A stretch of 32,689 nt of DNA from an uncultured Acetobacteraceae bacterium (GTDB lineage: Bacteria; Pseudomonadota; Alphaproteobacteria; Acetobacterales; Acetobacteraceae): assembly GCA_903877125.1 (NCBI GenBank), contig CAIRCM010000089.1, forward strand, positions 1-32,689, written 5' to 3'. The notes below the pieces were generated by a model. It was not told the DNA's origin, did no database searches, and saw nothing but the letters and a program-made list of their open reading frames with translations. Shown in pieces: positions 1-8,399 of the stretch; positions within the stretch are counted from its first letter, which is position 1; every line of letters starts with the position of its first letter. A program made the position numbers and the translations under genes.

Positions 1-100
1 GCCGCAGCGCGTCGTACTCCCACCCCACCACCGCCCGCCCGCGAATCCGGCCCCGGCCTAGCCCTCCGCCCCGCGCCGTCCGCGCCGTCCGGAACCGGCC

Positions 101-460
101 ATGCTGGACGAGAGCGATCCCCGCGCATTCCGTATCCCCACGCCCGAGGAACTCGCCGCCGAGGTCCGTCGCCGCCCAGTCGGCCGCACCATCACCTATA
201 TCTGCATGGACCTCGGCCTCGCCCCCGGCCTCTGCGAGGGCGATTTCTGGTGCCGTGTCGAAAGTATCTTCCGCCGTTACGGCGGCAGTATCACCCGCCT
301 GTACAAAGTGCGCGAACGGCGCGAGGAAACCTTCCTGCGCGAACGTGACCGGAACCCCGACACCTGGCACATCGACTGGCGAGACCTCCGCCCATCCACC
401 GTGCGCATCGCGCTCGGCTGTCGGTTCGGCGAACCCCCACCCCCCATCGTCCCCAGTTGA
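101..460 (+). CDS. Hypothetical protein, 119 aa
   Basis: I do not recognise the family. The protein is soluble-looking, with no signal peptide or membrane segment. It starts MLDESDPRAFRIPTPEEL, has a central stretch with two cysteines (ICMDLGLAPGLCEG) followed by FWCRVESIFRRYGG, a strongly charged region (KVRERREETFLRERDRNP) and a proline-rich end. Codon use is GC-rich at third positions like its neighbours, which supports real coding. No clear Shine-Dalgarno sequence precedes the ATG. Its stop codon begins a hairpin at 458-475, and accD starts 273 bases further on, so it is probably a separate transcription unit. The conserved-looking WHIDWRDLRP segment could be used to find relatives. Confidence 0.6.
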   Translation: MLDESDPRAFRIPTPEELAAEVRRRPVGRTITYICMDLGLAPGLCEGDFWCRVESIFRRYGGSITRLYKVRERREETFLRERDRNPDTWHIDWRDLRPSTVRIALGCRFGEPPPPIVPS

Positions 461-475
461 CGCCGCTTGGCGTCA
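458..475 (+). terminator. Hairpin at the end of the first gene
   Basis: A perfect 7-bp inverted repeat, TGACGCC / GGCGTCA with a GCTT loop, begins on the TGA stop codon of the 119-aa gene. There is no T-tract, so a factor-independent terminator is only a possibility. The rest of the gap up to accD (476-733) shows no convincing gene. Confidence 0.35.
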
Positions 476-733
476 CCCCCATCGGCGCTGCCTCACCGGC
501 CGCGGGCACCTCGCCCACGCGCCGGAGCCCGCACGTGGCGAATGTCCGCACAAGGCGTTCCTGGCCCGGTCGCTGGCACAATGGGCGAAAGCGCCCATGC
601 GCCAGTCAAGGGACGGGCAGGGACCACCGGCCACCCGTTGCATCGTCGCCTTGCTGATCGGTCCGATGGTCGCCAATCGCTACGGGGACGGGCGCGCTTC
701 CCCGGCTGCCCCATTTCGGCTAATTCTCCGTCC

Positions 734-1600
734 ATGAGCTGGCTCACCGAATTCGTCCGCCCGAAAATCAGCACCCTCTTCGCCAAGCGGGAGGTGCCGG
801 ACAACCTGTGGCACCAATGCCCCGCCTGTCAGCAGATGATCTTTCATCGCGACATGCGCACCAACCTCAAGGTCTGCGGCCATTGCGGCCACCATATGCG
901 CGGCAACGCGACCGAACGGCTGGAGTGGACCTTCGATGAGGGCAGCTACACCCGAATCGAGCTGCCCAAAGCCAACCCCGACCCGCTGAAGTTCCGCGAC
1001 ACCAAGCGCTACGTCGACCGCTTGAAGGAAGCCCGCGACAAAACGCATTTGGACGACGCGATCCTGGTCGCGCACGGCCTGATCGGCGGACAAAAGGCGG
1101 TGGTCGCGGCGATGGAGTTCGCGTTCATCGGCGGTTCCATGGGGGCTGCGGTGGGCAATGGCCTGGTGGCGGCGGCGCGGTTGGCGGTGCTACAGGATGC
1201 GCCGCTGGTGGTGTTCACCGCCTCGGGCGGCGCGCGCATGCAGGAAGGCGCGATCAGCCTGATGCAGATGCCGCGCTCCATCATCGCCACGCGGTTGGTG
1301 AAGGACGCCGGCCTGCCCTACATCGTCGTGCTGACCGATCCCACGACCGGCGGCGTCACCGCCAGCTTCGCCATGCTGGGCGACATCCAGATCGCCGAAC
1401 CCGGCGCCCTCATCGGCTTCGCCGGGGCGCGTGTGATCGAACAGACCGTCCGCGAAAAACTGCCCGAGGGCTTCCAGCGGGCGGAATACCTGCTCGACCA
1501 CGGCATCATCGACATGGTCGTCAAGCGTACCGACATGAAGGCCACGCTGGCTCGGATCATCGGTCTGCTGCGTGTGCGGGATATGCCGGCGGCGGCGTGA
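734..1600 (+). CDS. accD: Acetyl-CoA carboxylase carboxyltransferase subunit beta
   Basis: This is the beta subunit of the carboxyltransferase that moves carboxyl from biotin to acetyl-CoA, giving malonyl-CoA for fatty-acid synthesis; it works with AccA in the cytoplasm. The 288-aa length is normal. The N-terminal zinc ribbon is complete (C29, C32, C48, C51). It is followed by the crotonase-like carboxyltransferase core with the conserved ASGGARMQEG, LTDPTTGGVTASFAMLGD and IGFAGARVIEQTVREKLP blocks. The start MSWLTEFVRPK matches the family; the frame stays open upstream to about 467, but that extension is arginine/proline-rich and unlike AccD. No clear Shine-Dalgarno precedes the ATG. The stop overlaps the folC start (GTGA), so the two are translationally coupled, an arrangement common in Alphaproteobacteria. 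Confidence 0.97.
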   Translation: MSWLTEFVRPKISTLFAKREVPDNLWHQCPACQQMIFHRDMRTNLKVCGHCGHHMRGNATERLEWTFDEGSYTRIELPKANPDPLKFRDTKRYVDRLKEARDKTHLDDAILVAHGLIGGQKAVVAAMEFAFIGGSMGAAVGNGLVAAARLAVLQDAPLVVFTASGGARMQEGAISLMQMPRSIIATRLVKDAGLPYIVVLTDPTTGGVTASFAMLGDIQIAEPGALIGFAGARVIEQTVREKLPEGFQRAEYLLDHGIIDMVVKRTDMKATLARIIGLLRVRDMPAAA

Positions 1601-2844
1601 GCGACAATACCGATCCCGTCCTCGCCCGTCTGACGTCCCTGCATCCGCGGCTGATGGACCTCAGCCTGGATCGTTTGCGGACCCTGCTGGACCGGCTCGG
1701 AAATCCCGAGCGGCGGCTGCCCCCCGTGATCCATGTCGCCGGGACGAACGGGAAGGGCAGCACCTGCGCGTTTTTGCGTGCGATCGCGGAGGCTTCGGGG
1801 TGGCGGGTGCATGTCTTCACCTCCCCCCATCTCGTGCGGTTCAACGAGCGGTTTCGCGTAGCCGGGGAGATCGTCTCCGATGCGGTGTTGAACGCGACGA
1901 TGGCGCATATCGAGGCGGTGAACGACGGCGATGCGATTACTTTGTTCGAGGTGATCACCGCCGCCGCCTTCCACATGTTCGCCGCCGAACCCGCCGATCT
2001 CTGCGTGTTGGAGGTCGGCTTGGGCGGGCGTGGCGATGCCACCAACGTCATTCCACCCCCGGCGGCGACAGCGATCGCGTCCATTTCGCTGGATCATAAG
2101 GAATTGCTGGGCGAAACGCTGGCCCTGATCGCCGCCGAAAAGGCAGGGATTATGAAGCCCGGTGTCCCCGTGGCGACCGGTGCGCAACCGGCGGAGGTGA
2201 CCGAGGTTCTGTTGGCCCATGCCGCGGAAGTCGGCGCGCCCATGTGGTTGCGCGGGCGGGATTGGTGGATCGAGCCTGGGCGGTATCGCGATGCACACGG
2301 CACGCTCGACCTGCCGCCGTTGGGTCTGCCGGGGGCGCATCAGTGGGACAATGCGGGGATCGCGATCGCCGCGCTGCGTGCGTCGGGACTGCCGGCGTGC
2401 GATGCGACGGGCGTCGCATTAGCCGAGTGGCCGGCGCGTATGCAGCGTCTTCATGGCGCGCTAGCGGCGATGTTGCCCCCGGACTGGGAGCTTTGGTTGG
2501 ACGGCGGGCACAACCCCGGGGCCGGCGCGGCCTTGGCCGAGCATTTGCGGGGCTGGCGGGACCGGCCGGTGCATGTGATCGTGGGGCTGAATCAGAACAA
2601 GGATGGTGCCGGGTTTCTGGCGCCGATCCTGCCGCTCGCCACGACGCTTTGGGCGATTGCTGAGCCGGGGCAGCATGCCGCGATGCCGGTCGAGGGCGTG
2701 ATCGCGGCGTCGGGTGGGGTTGCCCGGCCGGGGCCGGGGCTGGCGGATGCATTGCGGGCCTTGCCCCGGGATGGCGGGCCGGCACGGGTGCTCATTTGCG
2801 GGAGTCTGTATCTGGCCGGCGAGATTCTGCGGATGGAACACTGA
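1597..2844 (+). CDS. folC: Bifunctional folylpolyglutamate synthase / dihydrofolate synthase
   Basis: FolC ligates glutamate to dihydropteroate and extends the folate polyglutamate tail, using ATP in the cytoplasm. The 415-aa protein has the Mur-ligase P-loop GTNGKGS at residues 49-55. This is followed by the family block TSPHLVRFNERFRVAGE, then the LEVGLGGRGDATNV segment, the SLDHKELLGETLALIAAEKAGI segment of the central domain, and the C-terminal-domain motif DGGHNPGAGAAL. The start is GTG at 1597, overlapping the accD stop by four bases, so ribosomes can re-initiate there. folC converges on a minus-strand operon; 47 bases separate the two stop codons, with no clear terminator hairpin between them. 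Confidence 0.96.
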   Translation: MSDNTDPVLARLTSLHPRLMDLSLDRLRTLLDRLGNPERRLPPVIHVAGTNGKGSTCAFLRAIAEASGWRVHVFTSPHLVRFNERFRVAGEIVSDAVLNATMAHIEAVNDGDAITLFEVITAAAFHMFAAEPADLCVLEVGLGGRGDATNVIPPPAATAIASISLDHKELLGETLALIAAEKAGIMKPGVPVATGAQPAEVTEVLLAHAAEVGAPMWLRGRDWWIEPGRYRDAHGTLDLPPLGLPGAHQWDNAGIAIAALRASGLPACDATGVALAEWPARMQRLHGALAAMLPPDWELWLDGGHNPGAGAALAEHLRGWRDRPVHVIVGLNQNKDGAGFLAPILPLATTLWAIAEPGQHAAMPVEGVIAASGGVARPGPGLADALRALPRDGGPARVLICGSLYLAGEILRMEH

Positions 2845-2891
2845 AGCGTTGTCATACGTTGTTTAAAGGAAACGGAAATACGGATCACGTC

Positions 2892-3638
2892 TTACGCCGC
2901 GCGACACAACCGTATCGTCGTCCCGCAAATCGCCAATGTCTCGCAGGCTGCCCCAGTGTTGCTCCGAACCGAGATTTCCGCGATGCGGGCCGACGCCGCC
3001 CTGTCTCCCCCCAAAATCCGGACCCGCCCGCGCGGCAGCGGCAACGCGAAACCCCCGGCCCGATCCGGCACCACCGCCCGCCCCACGAGTTGCGAATACC
3101 AGGCTGCCGTCACCGCCGGTTCCGGCACTGTCAGAACCACCTCCTCCAACGCCAGCGCATGGTTCGGGTGCCGAACAAAACGATCCTGCCAAAGTGCTTC
3201 CGGTGTTTCATGATGCACCAGATGCACCCGCCCCTCGGGTCGGTCGAACGGTCCGATCAACCCGAAACGTGCCCGACGCCCCGCCGGATCGCCATCGTCC
3301 ACCGCCCGCTCGGTCCACGAAGCCGCCGGCACTTCGTCACAGGCGCGCTCCAGCCGGGCACCCGCACCAGCGAGGTCATCGACCCCGAAAGCCAGCAGAT
3401 GCGCCCCCGCATGCCGCGCCAGAAACCGCGCCAGGGTCGCGCTGGTGCCGCCATCGACGGTGGCCATCAGCTCCAGATACCCGCCATCCCGAAACATCGC
3501 GCAGCGATTGCCCGTGCGCCCGCCGGCATGCCGGGCGAGCGGGGTCAGATGGAATCCCGCAGCCTCGAACGCCGCCGCCATCTCGTCGAGTTCGTGCCCA
3601 ACGATCCCGACATGATCCAGTTCGCTGGCGGCGCTCAT
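2892..3638 (-). CDS. Glyoxalase-like (VOC superfamily) protein
   Basis: A 248-aa cytoplasmic protein of the vicinal-oxygen-chelate superfamily, apparently the two-module Glyoxalase_3-like type. The first module begins LDHVGIVGHELDEMAAAFEAA, typical of the first VOC strand and helix, and contains GGYLELMATV. A second module, weaker by eye, begins near LALEEVVLTVPEPAVTAAWY. The substrate cannot be deduced. The ATG overlaps the stop of the glutathione S-transferase gene upstream by four bases (ATGA), so it is the last gene of a three-gene operon with that gene and a uronate-dehydrogenase-like gene. That company suggests a role in metabolising or detoxifying small carbonyl compounds; this is inference. 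Confidence 0.8.
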   Translation of the reverse strand: MSAASELDHVGIVGHELDEMAAAFEAAGFHLTPLARHAGGRTGNRCAMFRDGGYLELMATVDGGTSATLARFLARHAGAHLLAFGVDDLAGAGARLERACDEVPAASWTERAVDDGDPAGRRARFGLIGPFDRPEGRVHLVHHETPEALWQDRFVRHPNHALALEEVVLTVPEPAVTAAWYSQLVGRAVVPDRAGGFALPLPRGRVRILGGDRAASARIAEISVRSNTGAACETLAICGTTIRLCRAA

Positions 3639-4297
3639 TTCAGGGTTTCATAATCCTCGATCAGCATCGAATCCGGTTCCGCCAGCGCCCCCCGATACCA
3701 TTCGTCGACGAGGGGATGCGCACGCACCGCGTTGCAATACGCCAAGGATGCAGCGCTGAGTTCGGGTTTCCACCCCAGGAACCGTCCGACCACCGGCGCG
3801 TACATCGCGTCCGCCGCCCCGAAGGTCGCGCCGAACAGGAACGGGCCGTCCGCCCCGAACCGTGCCCGCGTGTCTGCCCAGATCGCCTCGATTCGCGCGA
3901 TATTGACCAGCGCCCCCGGCGTGCGCCCATGTGGCGAGAAATCGCGCCCGAGGTTCATCCACATCGCCATGCGCAAATCGCGAAATCCCGCATGCATTTC
4001 CGCCGCGATCGAGCGGGCATGCGCGCGCGCCACCCGATCGGCTGGCCACAGCGACGGCTCGAACTCGGCGCAGTAATCGCAGATTGCCAACGATTCCCAA
4101 ATTTTCGCACCTTTATGTTCCAGGTAGGGAACCAGACCGGTCGGCGACAGCCCGGCGATCGCCGGCGTGGGGCCGGGCCGGACGAAGGGGATCAGCACCT
4201 CTCGCACGTTCAACTTCGCGAGTCGCACAGCCAGCCAGCCGCGCAACGACCAGGACGAATAGCGCATGTTGCCGATATACAAGGTTCCATCCGTCAT
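3635..4297 (-). CDS. Glutathione S-transferase family protein
   Basis: A 220-aa protein with the two-domain GST layout. The N-terminal thioredoxin-like domain opens with LYIGNMRYSSWSLRGWLAV, where the serines of YSSWS lie at the usual position of the catalytic residue. It carries the glutathione-binding IWESLAICDY motif (the -ES-AI- signature) after the LVPYLEHKG strand with its cis-proline. The all-helical C-terminal domain contains FLFGATFGAADAMYAPVVGRF, the usual hydrophobic-staple region. The gene starts 4 bases after the upstream uronate-dehydrogenase-like gene and has an AAGGG ribosome-binding site inside that gene's end. Its stop overlaps the next start. It may be a maleylacetoacetate-isomerase-like or detoxifying GST; the substrate is not known. 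Confidence 0.88.
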   Translation of the reverse strand: MTDGTLYIGNMRYSSWSLRGWLAVRLAKLNVREVLIPFVRPGPTPAIAGLSPTGLVPYLEHKGAKIWESLAICDYCAEFEPSLWPADRVARAHARSIAAEMHAGFRDLRMAMWMNLGRDFSPHGRTPGALVNIARIEAIWADTRARFGADGPFLFGATFGAADAMYAPVVGRFLGWKPELSAASLAYCNAVRAHPLVDEWYRGALAEPDSMLIEDYETLK

Positions 4298-4301
4298 CGG
4301 A

Positions 4302-5144
4302 TCAGCCCTTCGCGCTGTCGAAAAGCCCCGCCGGTGCGAAGGCGGAACGCGAATATCCGATCGAGCAGAATGCCCCGCCCATATAACGTTCCTCCACCGG
4401 ATCGCCGCTCACCTTCCCCGCGAGTTGCCCGGCATAGGGATCTGCGCTGTCCGTCGGCTCCCATCCCAGCTCCGCGCGCGCATCGTCGCGCCACCACGTC
4501 ATCCGGCTGTTCTTCGATGCGCCCCACACCACGCAACTGCCGGTCTGGCCCGCGGTCACGCAGGCCACCACCAGCCGCGAGAAATCGGCGTAGGATAAAT
4601 AACTCGCCAGCATCCGGTTATTGACCGGTTCCGGACAGGCCGAGCCGATGCGCAAATTCACGTTCTCCACGCCATGCTTGAACCAGTACAACCGCCCCAT
4701 CAGTTCGCCATACGCCTTCGACAGACCGTAAAATCCGTCAGGCAGAAACTGCGTATCGGCGGGGAGGGACTCAGTGCGTTCGTGGAACCCGACCGAGTGG
4801 TTCGACGATGCGAAGATCACCCGCGCCTTCTCCCGTCGCGCCGCCTCGTAGATGTGAAACAGCCCGCGGATATTCGGGCCCAGCACTTCCTCGAACGGCC
4901 GCTCGACCGATACGCCGCCAAGGTGGACGATCGCCCCGCACCCCTCTGCCAAACGCAAAATAGTCGGCCCGTCATTGAGATCGGCCTTGGTAAAGCTCGC
5001 ACCCGGCGGTAGCGGATCGGGAAATGCCGCGATGTCGGTCATCACCAGCGTCCACCCCAGACCGCCAAGCCATTTCGCCAGCACGCGGCCCAGTGCGCCC
5101 GATGCGCCGGTGAGAAAGACGGGTTTGGTTGGAACGGCGGTCAT
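4302..5144 (-). CDS. udh: NAD-dependent epimerase/dehydratase family protein, probably uronate dehydrogenase
   Basis: A 280-aa short-chain dehydrogenase of the extended type. It has the nucleotide-binding motif GASGALG (13-19), an acidic strand end (MTD) suited to NAD, and the catalytic pair Y139/K143 in FYGLSK after a serine-containing FASSNHSVG segment. The order and wording of AIVHLGGVSVERPFEE, FASSNHSVGF, NLRIGSACPEP, NNRMLASYLS and VVWGASKNSRMTWW closely follow the Agrobacterium uronate dehydrogenase as I remember it. That enzyme oxidises galacturonate or glucuronate to the aldarolactone. It is first in an operon with the GST and glyoxalase-like genes; AAGGA lies about 8 bases before the ATG. 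Only 35 bases separate it from the divergent amidase gene. The substrate could be another sugar acid. Confidence 0.82.
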   Translation of the reverse strand: MTAVPTKPVFLTGASGALGRVLAKWLGGLGWTLVMTDIAAFPDPLPPGASFTKADLNDGPTILRLAEGCGAIVHLGGVSVERPFEEVLGPNIRGLFHIYEAARREKARVIFASSNHSVGFHERTESLPADTQFLPDGFYGLSKAYGELMGRLYWFKHGVENVNLRIGSACPEPVNNRMLASYLSYADFSRLVVACVTAGQTGSCVVWGASKNSRMTWWRDDARAELGWEPTDSADPYAGQLAGKVSGDPVEERYMGGAFCSIGYSRSAFAPAGLFDSAKG

Positions 5145-5179
5145 GGCATGGTCCTTGGCAACAGACAGGAGACCGCATC

Positions 5180-6517
5180 ATGCGCACAATCGACCAACTC
5201 GCCCAGGCCCTGGACGCGGGCCATACCACCAGCAGGGCGTTGATCGAGGACTCGCTCCAACGAATCGCCGATCCCGCCGGCGAAGGCCCCCGAACCTTCA
5301 TCAAGGTGCATGCCCGGCAGGCTCGGGCGATGGCCGATGCGATGGACGGGCTGCGGAAGGCCGGACGTGCACCCGGCCGCTACGCCGGCATTCCGATCGC
5401 TGTGAAGGATCTGTTCGATATCGCCGGCGATCCGACCCCCGCCGGTTCGGCGGTACTTGCCAACGCCCCCCCGGCCGCCGGCGACGCGCCGGTGGTCGCC
5501 CGCATGGCTGCAGCGGGTTTCATCCCGATAGGCCGGGTGAACATGACGGAATTCGCGTTTTCCGGCCTCGGCATCAACCCGCATTACGGCACGCCCCGCG
5601 CGCCATGGGACCGTGCATCCGGCCGAATCCCCGGCGGCTCGTCGTCCGGCACGGCGGTGGCGGTGGCCGATGGGATGGCCGCGGCGGGTCTTGGCACCGA
5701 CACCGGCGGATCATGCCGCATCCCCGCCGCGTTCTGTGGCATCGTCGGCTACAAGCCCACCGCGCGCCGAGTGCCGATCGATGGCGTGCTGCCGTTGGCG
5801 CCGTCATTGGATTCGGTCGGACCCTTGGCCACGAGCGTCGCATGCTGCGCGGCGATCGACGGTATTTTGGCGGGAGGAGGCGCGACAACCCTGGCTCCGG
5901 TTGGCCTGAGCGGCCTCCGCCTCGCGGTGCCCGAGAACATGGTCCTGGACGGGATGGACGACGTTGTCGCGGTGGCCTTCGAACGCGCTTTGTGGGCCCT
6001 TTCCGCTGCCGGCGCGACGGTAACCCGCGTCCGTTTCGCGGAATTCGACGAAATCCCGGCCGTGAACGCCAAGGGCGGCTTCGCCGCGTCGGAGGCCTAT
6101 GCCTGGCACCGCGCACTGCTGGCATCGCAAGGGGCAGGATACGATCCGAACATCCGCGTCCGCATCGCGCGCGGGGAACACATGACGGCGGCGGATTATC
6201 TCGACCTCCTCGCCGCCCGCCGCCGCCTGATCGCGGCCTTCGATGCGCGTACGCGGGATTTCGATTGCGTGCTGATGCCGACTGTCCCGATCGTTCCGCC
6301 GCGTATCGATGGGCTGAACGATCAGGCCGAGTACAACCGGACGAATATGTTGATTCTCCGGAACACGGCGTTGGGCAATTTCTTCGATCGCTGCTCGATC
6401 AGCGTGCCCTGCCACCGAGCCGGGGAGCCGCCGGTAGGCTTGATGCTGACCGGGGAGACGATGGGCGATGCCCGGTTGTTCTCGATCGCGGGGGCGGTGG
6501 AGGCGGTGGTGCGGTAG
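5180..6517 (+). CDS. Amidase signature family hydrolase
   Basis: A 445-aa amidase with the complete Ser-cisSer-Lys triad: K76 in GIPIAVKDLFD, the cis-serine in GGSSSG (153-157) and the nucleophile S178 in LGTDTGGSCRIPAAFCG. It hydrolyses an amide in the cytoplasm; the substrate is unknown. It lacks the companions expected of GatA, so a stand-alone amidase (allophanate-hydrolase-like or a general amide hydrolase) is more likely. The chosen ATG has an AGGAG site 8 bases upstream (5167-5171); the frame is open to 5129, but that would overlap the start of the divergent udh-like gene. The next gene begins 36 bases downstream on the same strand and may be co-transcribed. Confidence 0.9.
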   Translation: MRTIDQLAQALDAGHTTSRALIEDSLQRIADPAGEGPRTFIKVHARQARAMADAMDGLRKAGRAPGRYAGIPIAVKDLFDIAGDPTPAGSAVLANAPPAAGDAPVVARMAAAGFIPIGRVNMTEFAFSGLGINPHYGTPRAPWDRASGRIPGGSSSGTAVAVADGMAAAGLGTDTGGSCRIPAAFCGIVGYKPTARRVPIDGVLPLAPSLDSVGPLATSVACCAAIDGILAGGGATTLAPVGLSGLRLAVPENMVLDGMDDVVAVAFERALWALSAAGATVTRVRFAEFDEIPAVNAKGGFAASEAYAWHRALLASQGAGYDPNIRVRIARGEHMTAADYLDLLAARRRLIAAFDARTRDFDCVLMPTVPIVPPRIDGLNDQAEYNRTNMLILRNTALGNFFDRCSISVPCHRAGEPPVGLMLTGETMGDARLFSIAGAVEAVVR

Positions 6518-6553
6518 CGCGGGGAACGTCGGCGGGGGGGAGGCGCAGGTATC

Positions 6554-7015
6554 GTGAAGCGGACGATCCTGGCTCTGGCGATTGTCGGCGGTGCCGGCGG
6601 TTTGGCCAATGCAGCCGGACCGCACCGAGCCTTTCCGCGCGGCAACGATGTTCGCACGCTGACGGGCGACACCTGCCGTCCGATTGCCGAACGGCTCGTG
6701 GAGGCGCGCAACCTGCTGAAAGCATTACCGGCATCGACGTCGCTCGATACGATACCAAGCGTTGTTCCCAGCATCTGGTTCAGAACCAATGGGGCGGGCA
6801 TCGATATTCCGTCGCATCTTCGTGCCGAATATCCGACGGACGTGGCGATCATCCTGGAATACAGATACCGGAACCTGAAGGTAACGGACACATCCATATC
6901 CGTCACCGTCAGTTTCAAGGGTGTTTGGGAAGCGCTTGTTATTCCCTGGGGCGACGTCTTAGTGGTTTCGGATCGGAAGTCCGGCAGGGATATCGACCTG
7001 CGCGGATGCCCTTAG
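6554..7015 (+). CDS. Small exported protein with an SspB-like C-terminal domain
   Basis: A 153-aa protein with a GTG start. The N-terminus looks like a Sec signal peptide: KR, then a hydrophobic stretch (TILALAIVGGAGGLA), then ANA with likely cleavage after residue 20. The region about 72-141 resembles the SspB fold, the adaptor that delivers ssrA-tagged proteins to ClpXP. IWFRTNGAGIDIPSHL, AEYPTDVAIILEYRY, NLKVTD and VSFKGVWEALVIPW line up block by block with alphaproteobacterial SspB as I remember it. There is no C-terminal ClpX-binding tail; the protein ends shortly after the domain. Two cysteines (C41, C152) flank the domain and could form a disulfide. A GGAGG lies about 10 bases before the start. 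Export of this fold would be unusual. The SspB relation is a reading by eye. Confidence 0.7.
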   Translation: MKRTILALAIVGGAGGLANAAGPHRAFPRGNDVRTLTGDTCRPIAERLVEARNLLKALPASTSLDTIPSVVPSIWFRTNGAGIDIPSHLRAEYPTDVAIILEYRYRNLKVTDTSISVTVSFKGVWEALVIPWGDVLVVSDRKSGRDIDLRGCP

Positions 7016-7046
7016 CGCCTGCCTGGGAGCAACCGCGCCGGAGACG

Positions 7047-8399
7047 TTACCCCCGCGCCCGCGATGCCGCGACCGCCCGATCGACCATGTCCGCTGCCGC
7101 GCCCAGATAATTCGCGGGGTCGGTCAGTTGTTCGATCGCCGCTGCGTCGAGATGCCGGGTGACCGCGGGATCGTGCAGCAGTGCCTCGGCCAGGGTGCCG
7201 CCGTGTTCGTTCACGACCCTGCACGCGGCATAAACGATGTCGTGCGCTTCCTGCCGGCCGGTGAAGGGGGCCAGCCCCATCATCACAGCCTCCGCGACGA
7301 TCAGGCCTTTGCTCAGGCCCAGGTTTTCGCGCATCCGGCCGGCATCGACGATCAACCCGCCGAGGGCGAATTTCGCCTGATGCAGCGCACCGGCGGTCAG
7401 CACGAAACTTTCCGACAGCGCGATCCATTCCGCGTGCCATGGCCCTGTCGCACGTTCCAGATCCTGCACCATCGCATCCATCATCAGCCCAGCCTGCTGC
7501 CGCACCCCCTTCGATGCCGCCAGCATCAACTCCGCGCTGATCGGGTTGCGTTTCTGCGGCATCGTCGACGACGCGCCCCGCCCGGTCACGAAGGGCTCGT
7601 AGACCTCGGCGAATTCGGTCGAGGCCAGAAGCATGATGTCGTACGCGATCTTGCCCAGCGAGCCGGCGATCAGCGCCAACAGGTTCACCACCTCCGCGAA
7701 GCCATCCCGCGCGACGTGCCACGTCGTCGTCGGCACGCCCAGGCCGAGTTCCGCGCAGAATGCAGCCTGCACCGCGAGACCCTTGTCGCCCAGGGACGCG
7801 AGGGTTCCCGCCGCACCAGCAAACTCCCCCACCAACACGCGAGGTTTCAACTGTTCCAGCCGTTCGGCGTGCCGGTCGAACATCGCCAGCCAGATCGCCG
7901 CTTTGTAGCCGAAGGTGATGGGCAGGGCCTGTTGCAGATGGGTGCGGCCCGCCATGACGGTGTCGCGGTGCATGTGGGCCAAACCTGCCAGGATGCCGCG
8001 AAGCGCGGCGATATCGGCTTCGATGATCGCCAGCCCGGCGTGGATGCGCAGCACATCGGCGGTGTCCATGATGTCCTGCGTGGTGGCGCCCCAATGGACG
8101 TAACGCCCGGCGTCCCCACACTGCTTCACCAACTGATGCACCAGCGGCAGGATGGGGTAGCCGACATTGTCGGTCTCCTGCCGCAGCCGTTCCAGGTCCA
8201 GACCGTCAAAGTTCGCGGTCGCGGCAATGGTCTCCGCGGCATCGGCCGGAATTACCCCGCAGCGTGCCTCGGCCCGAGCGAGGGCGACCTCCACCTCGAT
8301 ATAGCGTTCGACCAGTGTTCGGTCGGAAAACACGGCGCGCATGGCCGGCGTCCCGAATGCATCGCGGAAAAGGAGGGAGTCGAAGACGGTGCTGGCCAT
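7047..8399 (-). CDS. Adenylosuccinate lyase / PcaB-like family lyase
   Basis: A 450-aa enzyme of the fumarase/aspartase superfamily. Three conserved regions are present: HWGATTQD (102-109), GRTHLQQALPITFG (from 151) and the signature loop SSTMPQKRNP (277-286) holding the catalytic serine. A helical C-terminal ADSL-type domain with APFTGRQEAHDIVY follows. Length and wording fit 3-carboxy-cis,cis-muconate cycloisomerase (PcaB) of the protocatechuate branch of the beta-ketoadipate pathway. No other pca gene is in the window, so another carboxylic-acid lyase of this family is possible. The ATG at 8399 follows a GGACAA stretch; the frame stays open far upstream, through the antisense of the next gene, but nothing there resembles the family. 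It is convergent with the SspB-like gene, 31 bases apart. Confidence 0.88.
   Translation of the reverse strand: MASTVFDSLLFRDAFGTPAMRAVFSDRTLVERYIEVEVALARAEARCGVIPADAAETIAATANFDGLDLERLRQETDNVGYPILPLVHQLVKQCGDAGRYVHWGATTQDIMDTADVLRIHAGLAIIEADIAALRGILAGLAHMHRDTVMAGRTHLQQALPITFGYKAAIWLAMFDRHAERLEQLKPRVLVGEFAGAAGTLASLGDKGLAVQAAFCAELGLGVPTTTWHVARDGFAEVVNLLALIAGSLGKIAYDIMLLASTEFAEVYEPFVTGRGASSTMPQKRNPISAELMLAASKGVRQQAGLMMDAMVQDLERATGPWHAEWIALSESFVLTAGALHQAKFALGGLIVDAGRMRENLGLSKGLIVAEAVMMGLAPFTGRQEAHDIVYAACRVVNEHGGTLAEALLHDPAVTRHLDAAAIEQLTDPANYLGAAADMVDRAVAASRARG

Noticed and set aside
1-37. Possible start of a minus-strand gene running off the left edge (reads VVGWEYDALR from a GTG near 37)
   Set aside because: Only about 12 codons are visible and the ribosome-binding site is unclear; the evidence is too short to annotate.
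476-733. Short open frames between the first gene and accD
   Set aside because: Overlapping frames on both strands, Arg/Pro-rich, with no ribosome-binding sites or motifs; best explained by high GC.
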